The position numbers and the translations under genes are program-made. The notes beneath the pieces were generated by a model that saw only the letters and a program-made list of their open reading frames with translations, searched no databases and was not told the origin of the DNA. 64,000 bases of DNA. Source: Enterococcus pingfangensis (GTDB lineage Bacteria; Bacillota; Bacilli; Lactobacillales; Enterococcaceae). The stretch covers positions 124,001-188,000 of the forward strand of contig NZ_BJDP01000004.1 in NCBI RefSeq assembly GCF_005405205.1, given 5' to 3'. The number at the start of each line of letters is the position of its first letter. The stretch's first letter is position 1. Below, one piece after another: positions 54,536 to 64,000 of this stretch.

Positions 54536-54610
54536 TTTCTTTTGCCCCCTTAAAAAAATCATACCGTTGTATTATACTACGTTTAGTTAGGTAACTGAAA
54601 GGAAGAAAAA

Positions 54611-55240
54611 ATGTTTTTTAAATTTATCCGCGCCATCGTCCGCGTTCTTTTAGCGGTCATCAATGGCAATGCTCATTATCAAAATCAAGAAAAACTGCCG
54701 GAAGGAAATTATATTCTCGTTGCTCCGCATCGAACGTGGTGGGACCCTTTTTATATTGCATTAGGGGCGGCGCCTAAACAGTTTAGTTTTTTAGCTAAAG
54801 CTGAGTTGTTTAAAAATCCGATACTGCGTTTTATCTTAGTCCATCTGAACGCTTTTCCAGTGGATCGTGACAAACCAGGACCAAGTGTAGTAAAACGTCC
54901 GGTCAAAATATTGAAAGAATCGGATAAAAGTTTGATCATGTTTCCAAGCGGGACACGCCACTCATCAGAACTAAAGGGCGGGATGACGTTGATTTCACGT
55001 TTATCGAAAAAACCGATCGTGCCTTCAGTTTATCAAGGGCCGACTAAATTTTCGGAGTTGTTTAAACGGACCCCCGTGGTCATCCGTTTCGGTGATCCCA
55101 TCGATATTTCAGATATCAAAAAAATGGACAAAGATGGTTTAGCAGAAGTTGAAAAACGGGTCCAAACGGCTTTTGATCAATTAGACCATGAGATTGATCC
55201 TAATTACAAATACATCGCTAAAGAAAAAGACACTGATTGA
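54611..55240 (+). CDS. plsC: 1-acyl-sn-glycerol-3-phosphate acyltransferase
   Basis: Acylates lysophosphatidic acid to phosphatidic acid at the membrane. It is 209 residues with the catalytic HX4D motif HRTWWD, FPVDRDK (block II) and FPSGTRH (block III). Divergent from the methyltransferase upstream; GAAAGGAAG precedes the ATG, and a terminator overlaps the stop. Confidence 0.92.
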   Translation: MFFKFIRAIVRVLLAVINGNAHYQNQEKLPEGNYILVAPHRTWWDPFYIALGAAPKQFSFLAKAELFKNPILRFILVHLNAFPVDRDKPGPSVVKRPVKILKESDKSLIMFPSGTRHSSELKGGMTLISRLSKKPIVPSVYQGPTKFSELFKRTPVVIRFGDPIDISDIKKMDKDGLAEVEKRVQTAFDQLDHEIDPNYKYIAKEKDTD

Positions 55241-55256
55241 TTCAGTGTTTTTTTCT
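55227..55256 (+). terminator. Terminator of plsC
   Basis: Arms ACACTGA and TCAGTGT around the stop codon, then TTTTTTCTTT. Confidence 0.85.
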
Positions 55257-55418
55257 TTGCGTCGGATTTTTTCTGTTATGGCAGTTAAACCTACCGTTAC
55301 AGTCTAAGAACAGAAATGACTACGGGAACAATCCACGTTCAACCCTCAATGAAAAAATGATTAAAGACCGTGTTTTTTACCGCAACAACTAGTTGCAAGG
55401 CAGAAAAAAAGCCCAAAT

Positions 55419-55430
55419 CATGTTATAATT
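55419..55430 (+). promoter_or_regulatory. Extended -10 promoter of sbcDC
   Basis: TGTTATAAT (TG-n-TATAAT, 55421-55429) lies 36 bases before sbcD; there is no clear -35. It is enclosed by CCCAAA/TTTGGG arms. Confidence 0.55.
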
Positions 55431-55464
55431 TTGGGAAGGACTTAATTAGGAAAAGGGTGGATCG

Positions 55465-56598
55465 ATGAAAGTTTTACATACTGCTGACTGGCATATCGGA
55501 AAAAAACTTCATGGCTATGATTTATTGCCAGATCAAGCATACATTCTTGACCAAATATTAGAAATTGCAAAATCAGAAGCCGTCGATGCGATAATGATCG
55601 CTGGTGATTTGTACGATCGTTCTGTGCCGTCAGAAGACAGCGTTCGCTTGTTAAATCAAACGATTGCTAAGTGGAACCTCACGGAAGGTTTCCCTTTATT
55701 AGTGATTTCAGGCAATCACGACAGTGCGACTCGCTTGGCGACCGGAGCACCGTGGTTTAACCAAGCACAGTTTCATCTTCAGACTCGCTTGCAAGATGCT
55801 TTTACTCCAATAGAAATAGAGAATACCCAATTTTATTTATTGCCGTATTTTGAACCCGTCGACGCACGTATTTATTTTGAAGATTCCGACTTGCGTACGA
55901 TCCAAGAGACAATGCCAAGAGTGATCGAAAAAATGGAAGCAAGTTTTGATCCAAATAAAAAGCATTTTCTGATCAGCCATTTTTTTGTAGCGGGCAGCAG
56001 TAAGACTGATTCTGAAACAAAGATCGAAGTAGGCGGATTGGACGGAATCAACGGGAAGTTGTTAGCGGAGTTTGATTATGTGGCACTGGGTCATCTTCAT
56101 GGGAAAGATGCGTTGAAACTGGAAAATGCGCGCTATAGCGGCTCGCCGTTAAAGTATTCATTATCAGAAAAGGATCAGCAAAAAGGTGTCTGGATCGTGG
56201 ATACGCAGACGAATGAGTTTTCTTTTCGTGAGTTGACACCGCTTCATGAAATAAAAGAGCTGCAGGCTAGTTTTTCAAAATTATTAGATCCTGATTTTTA
56301 TAAGGCAGTGAATCGGGAAGATTATTTGTCGTTTTTATTGGAGGATCGTGCAGTTATTCCTAATTTGATGAATCAGCTGCGTCAAGTTTATCCGCGGATC
56401 ATTCAAGTTGAACGGGCGAATGGTTTTGAGACGGCTGTGTCCACCCGCTTGAAAGACGAGAATATCAAAGAAAAATCACCGATTTCCTTGACGGAAGATT
56501 TCTTTACCGAAGTCGCTCAAACGGAATTAACCACACAACAGAAGAAATGGATCGAAATGGGATTACATACGAGTTTGCAACAAGGAGGTGTCAGCTGA
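55465..56598 (+). CDS. sbcD: SbcD, exonuclease subunit
   Basis: The Mre11-type nuclease subunit of the SbcCD complex, 377 residues, which processes hairpins and blocked DNA ends. All phosphoesterase motifs are visible: LHTADWHIGKKLHG, MIAGDLYDR, ISGNHDSATR, ISHFFVAG and LGHLHGKD. GGAAAAGGGTGG precedes the ATG. Its stop overlaps the sbcC start. Confidence 0.96.
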   Translation: MKVLHTADWHIGKKLHGYDLLPDQAYILDQILEIAKSEAVDAIMIAGDLYDRSVPSEDSVRLLNQTIAKWNLTEGFPLLVISGNHDSATRLATGAPWFNQAQFHLQTRLQDAFTPIEIENTQFYLLPYFEPVDARIYFEDSDLRTIQETMPRVIEKMEASFDPNKKHFLISHFFVAGSSKTDSETKIEVGGLDGINGKLLAEFDYVALGHLHGKDALKLENARYSGSPLKYSLSEKDQQKGVWIVDTQTNEFSFRELTPLHEIKELQASFSKLLDPDFYKAVNREDYLSFLLEDRAVIPNLMNQLRQVYPRIIQVERANGFETAVSTRLKDENIKEKSPISLTEDFFTEVAQTELTTQQKKWIEMGLHTSLQQGGVS

Positions 56599-59500
56599 TG
56601 CTTCCTAAAAAAATTATCATGGAAAACTTTGGACCGTTTCTGCATGAAGAAGTTGATTTTGAAGAAATGTCAGAAGCGCCATTGTTTCTGATCAGCGGAA
56701 AGACCGGGGCAGGAAAAACGACGATCTTTGATGCAATCACATTTGCTTTATACGGAGACGCATCCGGCGGGGTCCGTTCCTCAAATGAAATTCGCTCTTC
56801 TTTCGCTGAACCAACGGAAGAAACTAGGATTCAATTTCTTTTTGAACATCAAGGCAGAAATTATTCGATCGAACGCTGGCCGAAGCAGACCTTAGCGAAG
56901 AAAAATGGAAAAGGCGAGACGACCAAAAATCAAAAAGTCCAATTGAGTATTTTTGATGATACGGGTCAAGAGGCTGAAGCATATACGAAAGTAGACGCAG
57001 TAAACGAAGTGATCTACCAAATTCTGCATTTGCAAAAAGATCAATTTCGTCAGATCGTGATGCTGCCGCAAGGAGAGTTTCGGACATTTTTAAATGCCAA
57101 CAGCACAGAAAAAGAGACCGTCTTGCGCAGTTTATTCGGAACTAATTTTTATCGTAACTTTACTGAGCGTTTGAAGTTTCAAAAGATTGAATTGGAAAAA
57201 TCTGTCGGTGACTTGACGACGCGAATCGACCAGTTATTTCAACAAGTAGCCGCTGAAAAAGGGGCAACTTACGAAGAATCGTTAAAACTTGCCCGGTCAT
57301 ATTTGATGTCAGAAAAACAAACTTTGCAAACAAGTCAGGCTGAACTTTTGAAAAAACAAGCTGTGCAAAAAGAATTGCAGCAGCAGTTGCAACAAGCGCA
57401 AGAGCTTGCCGAACGGTTTTTACAAGTGCAAGCAACGCAGCAGCAACTGCAGCAATTAAAAGAAAGTTTGCCGGAACAAGCAGAAAAGAAAAAACAGCTG
57501 GCTCAGGGAAAAGCCACTGAAAATTTACGGCCGCTTTATGAGCGCGTACAAGAACTAGCAATGTTTCAAACTCAAAAAGACCAAGAAGCGGCTGAAAATC
57601 AGCGTCAGTTAGCAGAACTGGAACAACGAGTTGTGGACTGTCAAAAACAGGAAAAAGAATTTGAACTGCAACGTTCAGATCAACAGGCACAGGAAAAAGA
57701 ACTGCAAAGTTTAGAATCTTTTTTGCCGCTAGTAAAAAGAAAAGCAGAACTGGAACAACAACAAACAGAGCTGATAGAACAACAAACGCATTATCAAACA
57801 CAGTCAGCCAAAATCAGCGAGCGTCTGCAAACAGCTGAAAAGCAACAGCAATTATTGACGCGCAGACTGAATACGGAACAAAGTTGGCAAGATCGTCGGT
57901 ATAAAGAATTGCAGCTGCAGCAACAAGCGGCACAATTACAAATGTTGGACAGACAGATCTTTGATCAGCAAGAAGCAGAAGAAGATCAGCAAATCAAATT
58001 GGCTCAGCTAGTTGAACAAACCAGTCAGATCAGCAATCAACTAACCAGTGAAACGGCTGATTATAAGAAATTGAAAAGCCGTTGGGCAGCTGCCGAGATT
58101 GCCCGCTTAAGTATGGATCTGCTTCCCGGCGAACCTTGTCCAGTTTGCGGTTCAAAAGAACATCCTGAGCCGGCGCCTCACAGTGTGTTGGCACTTGAGG
58201 ATATAAGTCAATTGCAGGGTACCCTTGAAACACAAGAAGCTCGAATCAAACAATTGGAATTGCTCCGGGAACAAACTGAAGCTCGTTATGAAGTAGCAAT
58301 AAAAACTTTTGATGAAGCGCAAAGCGAGCGAGCCCGTGCACAAGCAACCTTCAAACAACAGCTCACGCAACTTCAAGCAGACATTCAAGCGGATTATCAG
58401 CAAGAAGTCGCAGCGGAATTAGCAGAGTTAACCGATTTCCTTGCTGCTTGTCAAAAAGAAACGGCTGAAGCGTTAGCAGAGATCGCTGAGGCGAGACAGT
58501 CATTGGAATTATTGACGGCAGAACTTGCCAAAGAGCAAGCAGAGAAAAAAGAAATTGAGACTCGTGCGGCAAGGCTAAAAGATGAACTGCAACTAGTCGT
58601 CGGTCGTTTGACCAGTATCAAAGAACAGACGGCTGATTGGCAATTGTCGCAATTAGAAAAACGAATCGCCGAATTGACTCTAGCGTTAGAAAAATATCAA
58701 GAGCGGTTGTCCGCACACCAAATATTGACCAAAGAGCTTGAGCAGCAGCAAATTCGGCTGCAAGAACAAAAACGAGTTTTAACAAAACAGCAGCAAGAAA
58801 CGGCTGAAAATTTACAAAAATATCAAACATCGCTGGATGAAAAATTGTCGGAATCCGACTTGGCATTCGAACAATTACAAGCACCGGCAGCAGATCTTTT
58901 ATTGTTAGAAAAAGAAATTGCCGAGTTTGATCAGCAGCTTTTGATTTTAACAGATCGGCATAAACGATTGCTGGCAATGATTGAAAACCAGTTGGAACCA
59001 GAAACAGAACCGTTGCAGCAGCAATTGGCAGAGTGCGAAGCGGAAGTCACTCAATTGCAGCAACAGTATTATGCAAAAGAAAACCAGCTGCAGCAGCAAC
59101 GTGAACTGGTTGGAGCAATCACAGCGCTGCAAGAAAAAAGTCAAGAACAGCTTGCTGAACTGAGTCAGATGATCCAGCTGTATCAAACGATGAACGGCGA
59201 CAATCCGCAAAAGATCAGTTTGGAGCGTTACGTCTTGCAGTGGTACTTAGCAGAAGTATTACAAAGCGCTAATCAACAATTGAATCAGCTGACAAAAGGA
59301 CGCTACCGTTTTGAATTGGAGCACGAAGCCGGACGTTCCAAAGGCAATACTGGATTAGAAATAAATGTTTATGACGACAATGCCGGTGCAAGCCGCAGCA
59401 GTCATACATTGTCCGGCGGTGAAAGTTTTATCGCGGCGCTATCGTTGGCATTAGGTCTGGCAGAAGTTATCCAAAATCAAGCTGGCGGGATTGCAATCGA

Positions 59501-59720
59501 GACATTGTTTATCGATGAAGGATTTGGCTCATTAGATGAAGAAGCGCTGGAGATGGCGATGGAAGCATTGGAAGGAATCGAAAATGCCGGACGCATGATC
59601 GGTATTATCAGCCACGTAAGAGAATTGAAAGAACGTATTCCGCAACAAATTATTGTGGAGACTAGCGGGACGGGTCGCAGCAGTATTCGTTATCAGCTAG
59701 AAGGATGGAGTGAAACGTAA
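56598..59720 (+). CDS. sbcC: SbcC, exonuclease ATPase subunit
   Basis: The Rad50-type SMC ATPase partner of SbcD, 1040 residues. It has an N-terminal Walker A (GKTGAGKTTIFDAI), long Gln/Glu-rich coiled coils, a zinc-hook CPVC near residue 513, a second coiled coil, and the C-terminal LSGGESFIAALS signature with Walker B LFIDEGFGSLD. The start ATG shares bases with the sbcD stop and has AAGGAGGTG upstream, so an upstream in-frame ATG at 56547 is rejected. CAG/CAA-rich DNA in the coiled coil is codon bias, not a separate repeat. Confidence 0.96.
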   Translation: MLPKKIIMENFGPFLHEEVDFEEMSEAPLFLISGKTGAGKTTIFDAITFALYGDASGGVRSSNEIRSSFAEPTEETRIQFLFEHQGRNYSIERWPKQTLAKKNGKGETTKNQKVQLSIFDDTGQEAEAYTKVDAVNEVIYQILHLQKDQFRQIVMLPQGEFRTFLNANSTEKETVLRSLFGTNFYRNFTERLKFQKIELEKSVGDLTTRIDQLFQQVAAEKGATYEESLKLARSYLMSEKQTLQTSQAELLKKQAVQKELQQQLQQAQELAERFLQVQATQQQLQQLKESLPEQAEKKKQLAQGKATENLRPLYERVQELAMFQTQKDQEAAENQRQLAELEQRVVDCQKQEKEFELQRSDQQAQEKELQSLESFLPLVKRKAELEQQQTELIEQQTHYQTQSAKISERLQTAEKQQQLLTRRLNTEQSWQDRRYKELQLQQQAAQLQMLDRQIFDQQEAEEDQQIKLAQLVEQTSQISNQLTSETADYKKLKSRWAAAEIARLSMDLLPGEPCPVCGSKEHPEPAPHSVLALEDISQLQGTLETQEARIKQLELLREQTEARYEVAIKTFDEAQSERARAQATFKQQLTQLQADIQADYQQEVAAELAELTDFLAACQKETAEALAEIAEARQSLELLTAELAKEQAEKKEIETRAARLKDELQLVVGRLTSIKEQTADWQLSQLEKRIAELTLALEKYQERLSAHQILTKELEQQQIRLQEQKRVLTKQQQETAENLQKYQTSLDEKLSESDLAFEQLQAPAADLLLLEKEIAEFDQQLLILTDRHKRLLAMIENQLEPETEPLQQQLAECEAEVTQLQQQYYAKENQLQQQRELVGAITALQEKSQEQLAELSQMIQLYQTMNGDNPQKISLERYVLQWYLAEVLQSANQQLNQLTKGRYRFELEHEAGRSKGNTGLEINVYDDNAGASRSSHTLSGGESFIAALSLALGLAEVIQNQAGGIAIETLFIDEGFGSLDEEALEMAMEALEGIENAGRMIGIISHVRELKERIPQQIIVETSGTGRSSIRYQLEGWSET

Positions 59721-62700
59721 ATGAGATGGAGTATTCCAGAAAAAGTGATCGAACGCGGCAGAACATATTTAAAAGAAGGACGGGTCTTATCTGTTGAGGC
59801 AGATCTAGCGCGGCGTGTTTGGCACGGTGAAGTATTAGGCAGTGAACTTTATCTGGTTGATTTAGACGGCAGCGGAAAAGAAAATGATATTTGTGCGTGT
59901 CCTTATTGGGAAGAACATAGTTACTGCAAACATACTGTCGCGGTTGAATTGTACTTGCGTGAAAAAGGCTTGTCGCGAGTGATCAAACCAGAGACAGTCT
60001 TACCGAAAAAAATGGAGAGTAGTGTTTCTTTTGCTGATTTATTGAACCAAGGTTTCTCACGTTTAGAAAAAGAATCCGAGCCGCTGCAATCGTTATTTGT
60101 TGAGTTTGTCGTTGAGGCGATCCCAACAAATCCTTATCACCCCGAGTTGGATGTCTTAGCAGTCTCGTTAAGGATCGGCAGCAATTTAAGCAAACGCAGT
60201 TATATCGTGAAAAATTTATACGATTTCCTGCATGCTTATCAAACAGATTCGGCTTACAGCGTTAATAAACAATACCGTTTTCAAATTGAGGCGGGCGCGT
60301 TTGATCCGAAGTGTCGTGATCTGATCGAAGATTTAGTAGGAGTCAGTGAGACGTATCAATTATTAGGAAAAGCTGGGCTGCAAGTCAAAGGCAAGTTGGA
60401 CAAACGCTATCTTCTATTGCCTGTCCATCGAATCCAAGAATTGTTAGAAGGCATGGAAAAAACGGGTCAATTGAGCGTCAAATTAGGTGAAAAGACTTAT
60501 TCCGAGGTTCATGAAGGCCAAGAACTACCTGTTTCTTTTGCGCTGGAAAAACGAGGAGAAAATGATTTTGCGCTGACGATCAAAGACGGTTTCACTAATT
60601 ACTACAGCAATTATTTCTTAGGATTCGTGGGAAATTCCTATTATTTGATGACTCGCGAACAACAAGATACGTATATTACATTGAAACAGCTGATGAAGCG
60701 CTTGAAAGAACCTGTGATCGCTTATGAACAGCGCCAGCTTTCACAATTATTCACAGAAGTTTTTCCTTACTTAAGAAAGATCGGTCGAGTAAAAGTCACA
60801 GACGATGTTGCAGAAATCATGAAGGAAGAGCCGCTGCGGGCAGTGGTGATTTTCCGCAAAATCAAAGGTATGATCAAAACTGAAGCAGAATTTCATTATG
60901 GGAATGCTTATTTTTCTACCAATGAGACGCATCAGCCTAAGCTGCCAAACAATGTTGAAATTTTACGCGATCGGAAAAAAGAAAAAGAGATCCTTGATCT
61001 GTTCGATACGTATCGGTATCAAAAAATCGATACCGGCTTTGAAAAAAAATTACCGGTCAAAGATAATCTCTATTATTTTTTCAAAGTCGAAGTGGAAGAA
61101 TTTAGAAGATATGCCGAAGTCCGTATGGGTAAAAAGCTGCGTCAATTATTCTTAGATGGCGAAGAAGTTCAACCAACTATTGAAGTGGATCAATCTGGTT
61201 CATGGCTGGACATCAAATTCGATGTTACGGGCATCAATGATAATGAGATCGATCAAGTCTTGAACAGTTTATTGCGAAAAGACCGATTTTATACATTGGA
61301 CAACGGCGAAGTTTTATCCTTTGATTCAGAAGCTTTCCAACAAACAAGTGAAATGATTGGTCAATTGCGAGAAAAAATCAGTGCAAAAGATGGATTGATC
61401 CGTTTACCAAAGAGCCAAGGAATCGCACTAGAACAGCGCTTGAAAGATAATCCGCAAGCACAATTCAGCGAAAGCTTCACTACGATGGTGCAAGATCTGA
61501 CCCATCCAGAAGATTATCAAGTCGCTTTACCAACGGATCTGCAAGCCACATTGCGTCCGTACCAAGAAGCGGGTTTTCGTTGGTTGAAGATGTTAAGTGA
61601 TTATGGTTTTGGCGGGATTTTAGCCGATGAAATGGGTTTAGGTAAAACAATCCAAGTCATTACTTTCTTATTAGCTGAAAAAGCACAGCGACCGATTAAG
61701 GCTTTGATCGTGACGCCAGCGAGTCTTGTTTATAACTGGCAAGCAGAGATCAAAAAATTTGCACCAAGCTTGCATTCAATCGTCATCTCGGGAAATCGGA
61801 GTGAACGAGAACAACAACTTGCGGATGCGGAAGAGATTGTCATTACTTCTTATGCTAGTTTGCGCCAAGATATTTCACTGCATGAAAATGCGGAGTATCA
61901 GTATATGATCTTGGATGAAGCGCAAATGGTGAAAAATGCTTCCACAAAAACATCCAGTGCATTGCGCAATTTATCGATTCCGCATCGAATCGCTTTGAGC
62001 GGGACACCGATTGAAAATAACTTAGAAGAATTATGGTCACTGTTCCAAACAGTTATGCCAGGCTTTTTCCCACCAATCGGACGCTTTCGTCAAATGGCAG
62101 TTCCAGAAATCGCCAAGATGATCCAACCATTTGTTTTACGGCGGGACAAAAATACCGTCTTGCAAGAGTTGCCAGAACGGATCGAATCGAATGTGTTGAG
62201 CAGCTTAACAGAAGAACAAAAGACCGTATACTTAGCCTATCTTAAACGGATGCGCCAAGAAGTCGATCAAATGGATTCTGCAACTTTCCGCAAACAACGG
62301 GTAAGTATTCTAGCTGGTCTTACGCGGCTGCGTCAAATTTGTGATGATCCACGGCTGTTCATTGAAGGGTATGAAGGCGGCTCTGGAAAATTAGAGCAAG
62401 TCAAAGATTTAGTCCAAGCGGCAAAAGAAAATGGGCGACGTGTATTGCTATTCTCCCAATTTACTAGCATGCTCTCTATTATGGAAGAAGAATTTGCGGA
62501 AGGCGGAATTTCGAGTTTCTATTTGCGCGGCAGTACAAAAGTCTCTGAACGCTTAAAAATGGTTGATGCTTTCAACGCAGGCGAAAAAGATGTCTTCTTG
62601 ATTTCGTTAAAAGCCGGCGGTACCGGTTTAAACTTAACTGGAGCTGACACTGTTATTCTTTATGATTTATGGTGGAATCCAGCGGTGGAAGAACAAGCAG

Positions 62701-62900
62701 CCGGTCGGGCACATCGGATTGGGCAGAAAAAAGTTGTAGAAGTATGGCGAATGATTGCTGAAGGAACGATTGAAGAACGAATGAATCAATTGCAGCAAGA
62801 AAAACGCGAATTATTCCAAAAAGTGATCCAAGGCAATGAAGAACAAACCAATAAACTAACCGAAGAAGATATTCGGATGATCTTGAGTATCGGGGAATAA
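59721..62900 (+). CDS. SWIM-domain SNF2-family helicase
   Basis: A 1059-residue DNA translocase. An N-terminal SWIM zinc finger (CACPYWEEHSYCKH, about 57-70), a SNF2-associated region, then the ATPase: Walker A DEMGLGKTIQ (about 636), DEAQ box (about 732), SGTPIENNLEELW, and helicase C with AGRAHRIGQ. The family acts on DNA-protein complexes; the specific role is unknown. It starts directly after sbcC stops, so the three genes are probably one DNA maintenance operon. Confidence 0.93.
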   Translation: MRWSIPEKVIERGRTYLKEGRVLSVEADLARRVWHGEVLGSELYLVDLDGSGKENDICACPYWEEHSYCKHTVAVELYLREKGLSRVIKPETVLPKKMESSVSFADLLNQGFSRLEKESEPLQSLFVEFVVEAIPTNPYHPELDVLAVSLRIGSNLSKRSYIVKNLYDFLHAYQTDSAYSVNKQYRFQIEAGAFDPKCRDLIEDLVGVSETYQLLGKAGLQVKGKLDKRYLLLPVHRIQELLEGMEKTGQLSVKLGEKTYSEVHEGQELPVSFALEKRGENDFALTIKDGFTNYYSNYFLGFVGNSYYLMTREQQDTYITLKQLMKRLKEPVIAYEQRQLSQLFTEVFPYLRKIGRVKVTDDVAEIMKEEPLRAVVIFRKIKGMIKTEAEFHYGNAYFSTNETHQPKLPNNVEILRDRKKEKEILDLFDTYRYQKIDTGFEKKLPVKDNLYYFFKVEVEEFRRYAEVRMGKKLRQLFLDGEEVQPTIEVDQSGSWLDIKFDVTGINDNEIDQVLNSLLRKDRFYTLDNGEVLSFDSEAFQQTSEMIGQLREKISAKDGLIRLPKSQGIALEQRLKDNPQAQFSESFTTMVQDLTHPEDYQVALPTDLQATLRPYQEAGFRWLKMLSDYGFGGILADEMGLGKTIQVITFLLAEKAQRPIKALIVTPASLVYNWQAEIKKFAPSLHSIVISGNRSEREQQLADAEEIVITSYASLRQDISLHENAEYQYMILDEAQMVKNASTKTSSALRNLSIPHRIALSGTPIENNLEELWSLFQTVMPGFFPPIGRFRQMAVPEIAKMIQPFVLRRDKNTVLQELPERIESNVLSSLTEEQKTVYLAYLKRMRQEVDQMDSATFRKQRVSILAGLTRLRQICDDPRLFIEGYEGGSGKLEQVKDLVQAAKENGRRVLLFSQFTSMLSIMEEEFAEGGISSFYLRGSTKVSERLKMVDAFNAGEKDVFLISLKAGGTGLNLTGADTVILYDLWWNPAVEEQAAGRAHRIGQKKVVEVWRMIAEGTIEERMNQLQQEKRELFQKVIQGNEEQTNKLTEEDIRMILSIGE

Positions 62901-62938
62901 AAAAGTTTGCAGCGCTTAGCGTTGCAAACTTTTTTTAG
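62901..62938 (+). terminator. Bidirectional terminator after the SNF2 gene
   Basis: Arms AAGTTTGCAGCGC and GCGTTGCAAACTT around TTA, with T runs on both sides, ending the sbcDC unit and the opposite HAD gene. Confidence 0.9.
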
Positions 62939-63644
62939 TGATAAAAGCGTTGTTCAACTCTTTAAAACTTGTAATCTCTTCATCGTAGATCGCTGTTTGA
63001 TCACTTGTGATCATCCGTTTTTGATGATTGAACCACCAGACAGACCATCCAGCAGCTTTCGCACCGAGCACATCGTTATCAAAACTATCACCCACGTATA
63101 AAAGAGAATCAGGCGTCAAGTTCAATTTTTCTTCCATTAAACGGAAAATATCAGGATCAGGTTTTTGAATCTGTACGCCATCAGAAATGATAATATTTTC
63201 TTGATTGATCCAATTCGTTAGTTGCAAGGCGTTGATTTTGTCTGTCTGCCGCTTTACCGGTCCATTTGTGATGATTCCGATTGGTACTTCTTGCTGGTTC
63301 AAATAATCTAAGGAAGCGCTGATTTCAGCAGGTAGAGCGATTGATTGCAACGCCTGATCATACGCGGCTTGAAATGCATCCAATTCAGAATCGGCTGGTA
63401 CAAAATCAAAATCAGCGAATGCCAGTCGGATTCTTTCGTAGCGCATTTTTGCTAAAGACCATTCGCCAGTGATCGACTTTAGGTAATGCAAATCACTGTA
63501 GTGGCGAAAGCGGATGAATAGTGCGTTCATTTTTGTTAGCGGAAAAGTTGGAAATAAGGCAGTAATCGCGTCAGCAAACGGCGCTTGTTGCTCGTATAAG
63601 GTATCATCTAAATCAAATACAATTCCTTGAATCAATCGACTCAC
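62916..63644 (-). CDS. HAD-superfamily phosphatase
   Basis: A 242-residue soluble hydrolase of the YjjG/phosphoglycolate type. Motif I is VFDLDDTLYE with the nucleophile and acid Asp, motif II IITNGP, motif III Lys in QIQKPDPDIF, motif IV YVGDSFDNDVLGA. Likely acts on nucleotides or sugar phosphates. On the minus strand a TGCTATAAT extended -10 (63666-63674) lies about 25 bases upstream; the ribosome site is AGGAGTGAG. Confidence 0.9.
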   Translation of the reverse strand: MSRLIQGIVFDLDDTLYEQQAPFADAITALFPTFPLTKMNALFIRFRHYSDLHYLKSITGEWSLAKMRYERIRLAFADFDFVPADSELDAFQAAYDQALQSIALPAEISASLDYLNQQEVPIGIITNGPVKRQTDKINALQLTNWINQENIIISDGVQIQKPDPDIFRLMEEKLNLTPDSLLYVGDSFDNDVLGAKAAGWSVWWFNHQKRMITSDQTAIYDEEITSFKELNNAFITKKSLQR

Positions 63645-64000
63645 TCCTAATTTTTGAATAGTTTTATTATAGCAAAAATTTATTGGTTTTAATGAAATTA
63701 AATGAAAAATACATCATTTAAGTCACTGCTTGTTATGTTATGTAGGATTTAATCTATTGAAAAAAACATGAATGCGAATCAATCAAAAATATTCTTAAGG
63801 AGAAAAATAATGATTGGAAAGGTAAATATATCCTCAAAAAATTAAGCTTAAAATTTATTTAATAGGCTGATCTATTTTTTATTTTTTTGGCTATTTGAAA
63901 ACTGTATCTATTCTTAGAAAGTAGACTTAGTAAAATAGCTAGTACAGGAAAACGACGGAGAGGATAAAATAAAATAACTATAAAAAGCTGATGTCAGCAT
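63645..64000 (+). other. AT-rich intergenic region at the right edge
   Basis: 356 bases with no convincing gene. A TAAGGAG ribosome-like site precedes ATG 63810, which opens only 11 codons (to 63845), possibly a leader peptide or chance. TAAAAT near 63931 and GGAGAGGAT near 63957 suggest that a gene starts beyond the right edge. Confidence 0.4.

Noticed and set aside
57160-57801. Hydrophobic 213-codon minus-strand frame within sbcC
   Set aside because: It is the antisense of CAG/CAA/GAA-rich coiled-coil codons, which read as Leu/Val/Phe; no start context.
57300-59110. CAG/CAA-rich tract as a DNA repeat or CRISPR-like array
   Set aside because: Irregular spacing and in-frame Gln/Glu coiled coil of SbcC explain it.
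63810-63845. An 11-codon gene near the right edge
   Set aside because: A ribosome-like site is present, but the frame is too short to support without comparison; noted only within the intergenic entry.

Overview
This window looks like a chromosome segment of a low-GC Gram-positive bacterium of the order Lactobacillales, most likely Enterococcus. The evidence is the gene set and order (ccrZ-trmB, comGA-G, a YtxK-like methyltransferase next to ackA, a T-box-controlled hisS-aspS operon, sbcDC), strong AGGAGG ribosome binding sites, some TTG/GTG starts and many U-rich intrinsic terminators. A species of the E. avium group is a guess; nothing in the window fixes the species.

Layout. (1) 1-7.9 kb, core: ccrZ, trmB, the seven-gene competence pseudopilus operon, a methyltransferase and acetate kinase. 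(2) 7.9-39.8 kb, a block of about 32 kb for B12-dependent 1,2-propanediol use in a bacterial microcompartment. pduU and pduV come first, then a cobalamin riboswitch RNA that runs antisense toward pocR, then divergent pocR. The long operon follows: pduABCDEGHKJL, eutJ, pduMNOPQ, pduF, pduW. Next is a cobalamin acquisition module: a DUF4430 lipoprotein, a second cobalamin riboswitch, a ~1900-residue surface protein, a second DUF4430 lipoprotein, and an ECF transporter (EcfT, fused EcfAA', S component). Convergent to it are pduT, pduS and a methylthioribose-kinase-like gene. (3) 40-64 kb, core or housekeeping: a CDP-alcohol phosphatidyltransferase, flavodoxin-fold oxidoreductase, DUF368 transporter, T-box-controlled archaeal-type proS, hydroxyacid dehydrogenase, aldo/keto reductase, T-box-hisS-aspS, YitT, OatA-like acyltransferase, GIY-YIG protein, TrmN6-like methyltransferase, PlsC, SbcD, SbcC, a SWIM/SNF2 helicase and a HAD phosphatase. 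I saw no tRNA, rRNA, CRISPR array, insertion sequence or integrase.

How the pdu block works. PduF admits the diol. PduCDE dehydrates it to propionaldehyde, and PduGH repairs the enzyme. PduP, PduL and PduW oxidise the aldehyde to propionate with ATP gain, PduQ reduces it to propanol, and PduO adenosylates cobalamin. PduA, B, J, K, N, T and U form the shell. There are no B12 biosynthesis genes here, so the cofactor is probably imported.

Most interesting point: the riboswitch-controlled surface protein joins a DUF4430 domain, which resembles the C-terminal domain of animal transcobalamin, with three alpha/alpha-toroid units, which resemble the transcobalamin N-terminal barrel. It lies directly upstream of an ECF transporter with a CbrT-like S component. 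I infer a surface B12 capture-and-relay system. Its signal peptide is out of frame with the rest of the protein as read here. A second point is the riboswitch antisense to pocR, an arrangement known from Listeria.
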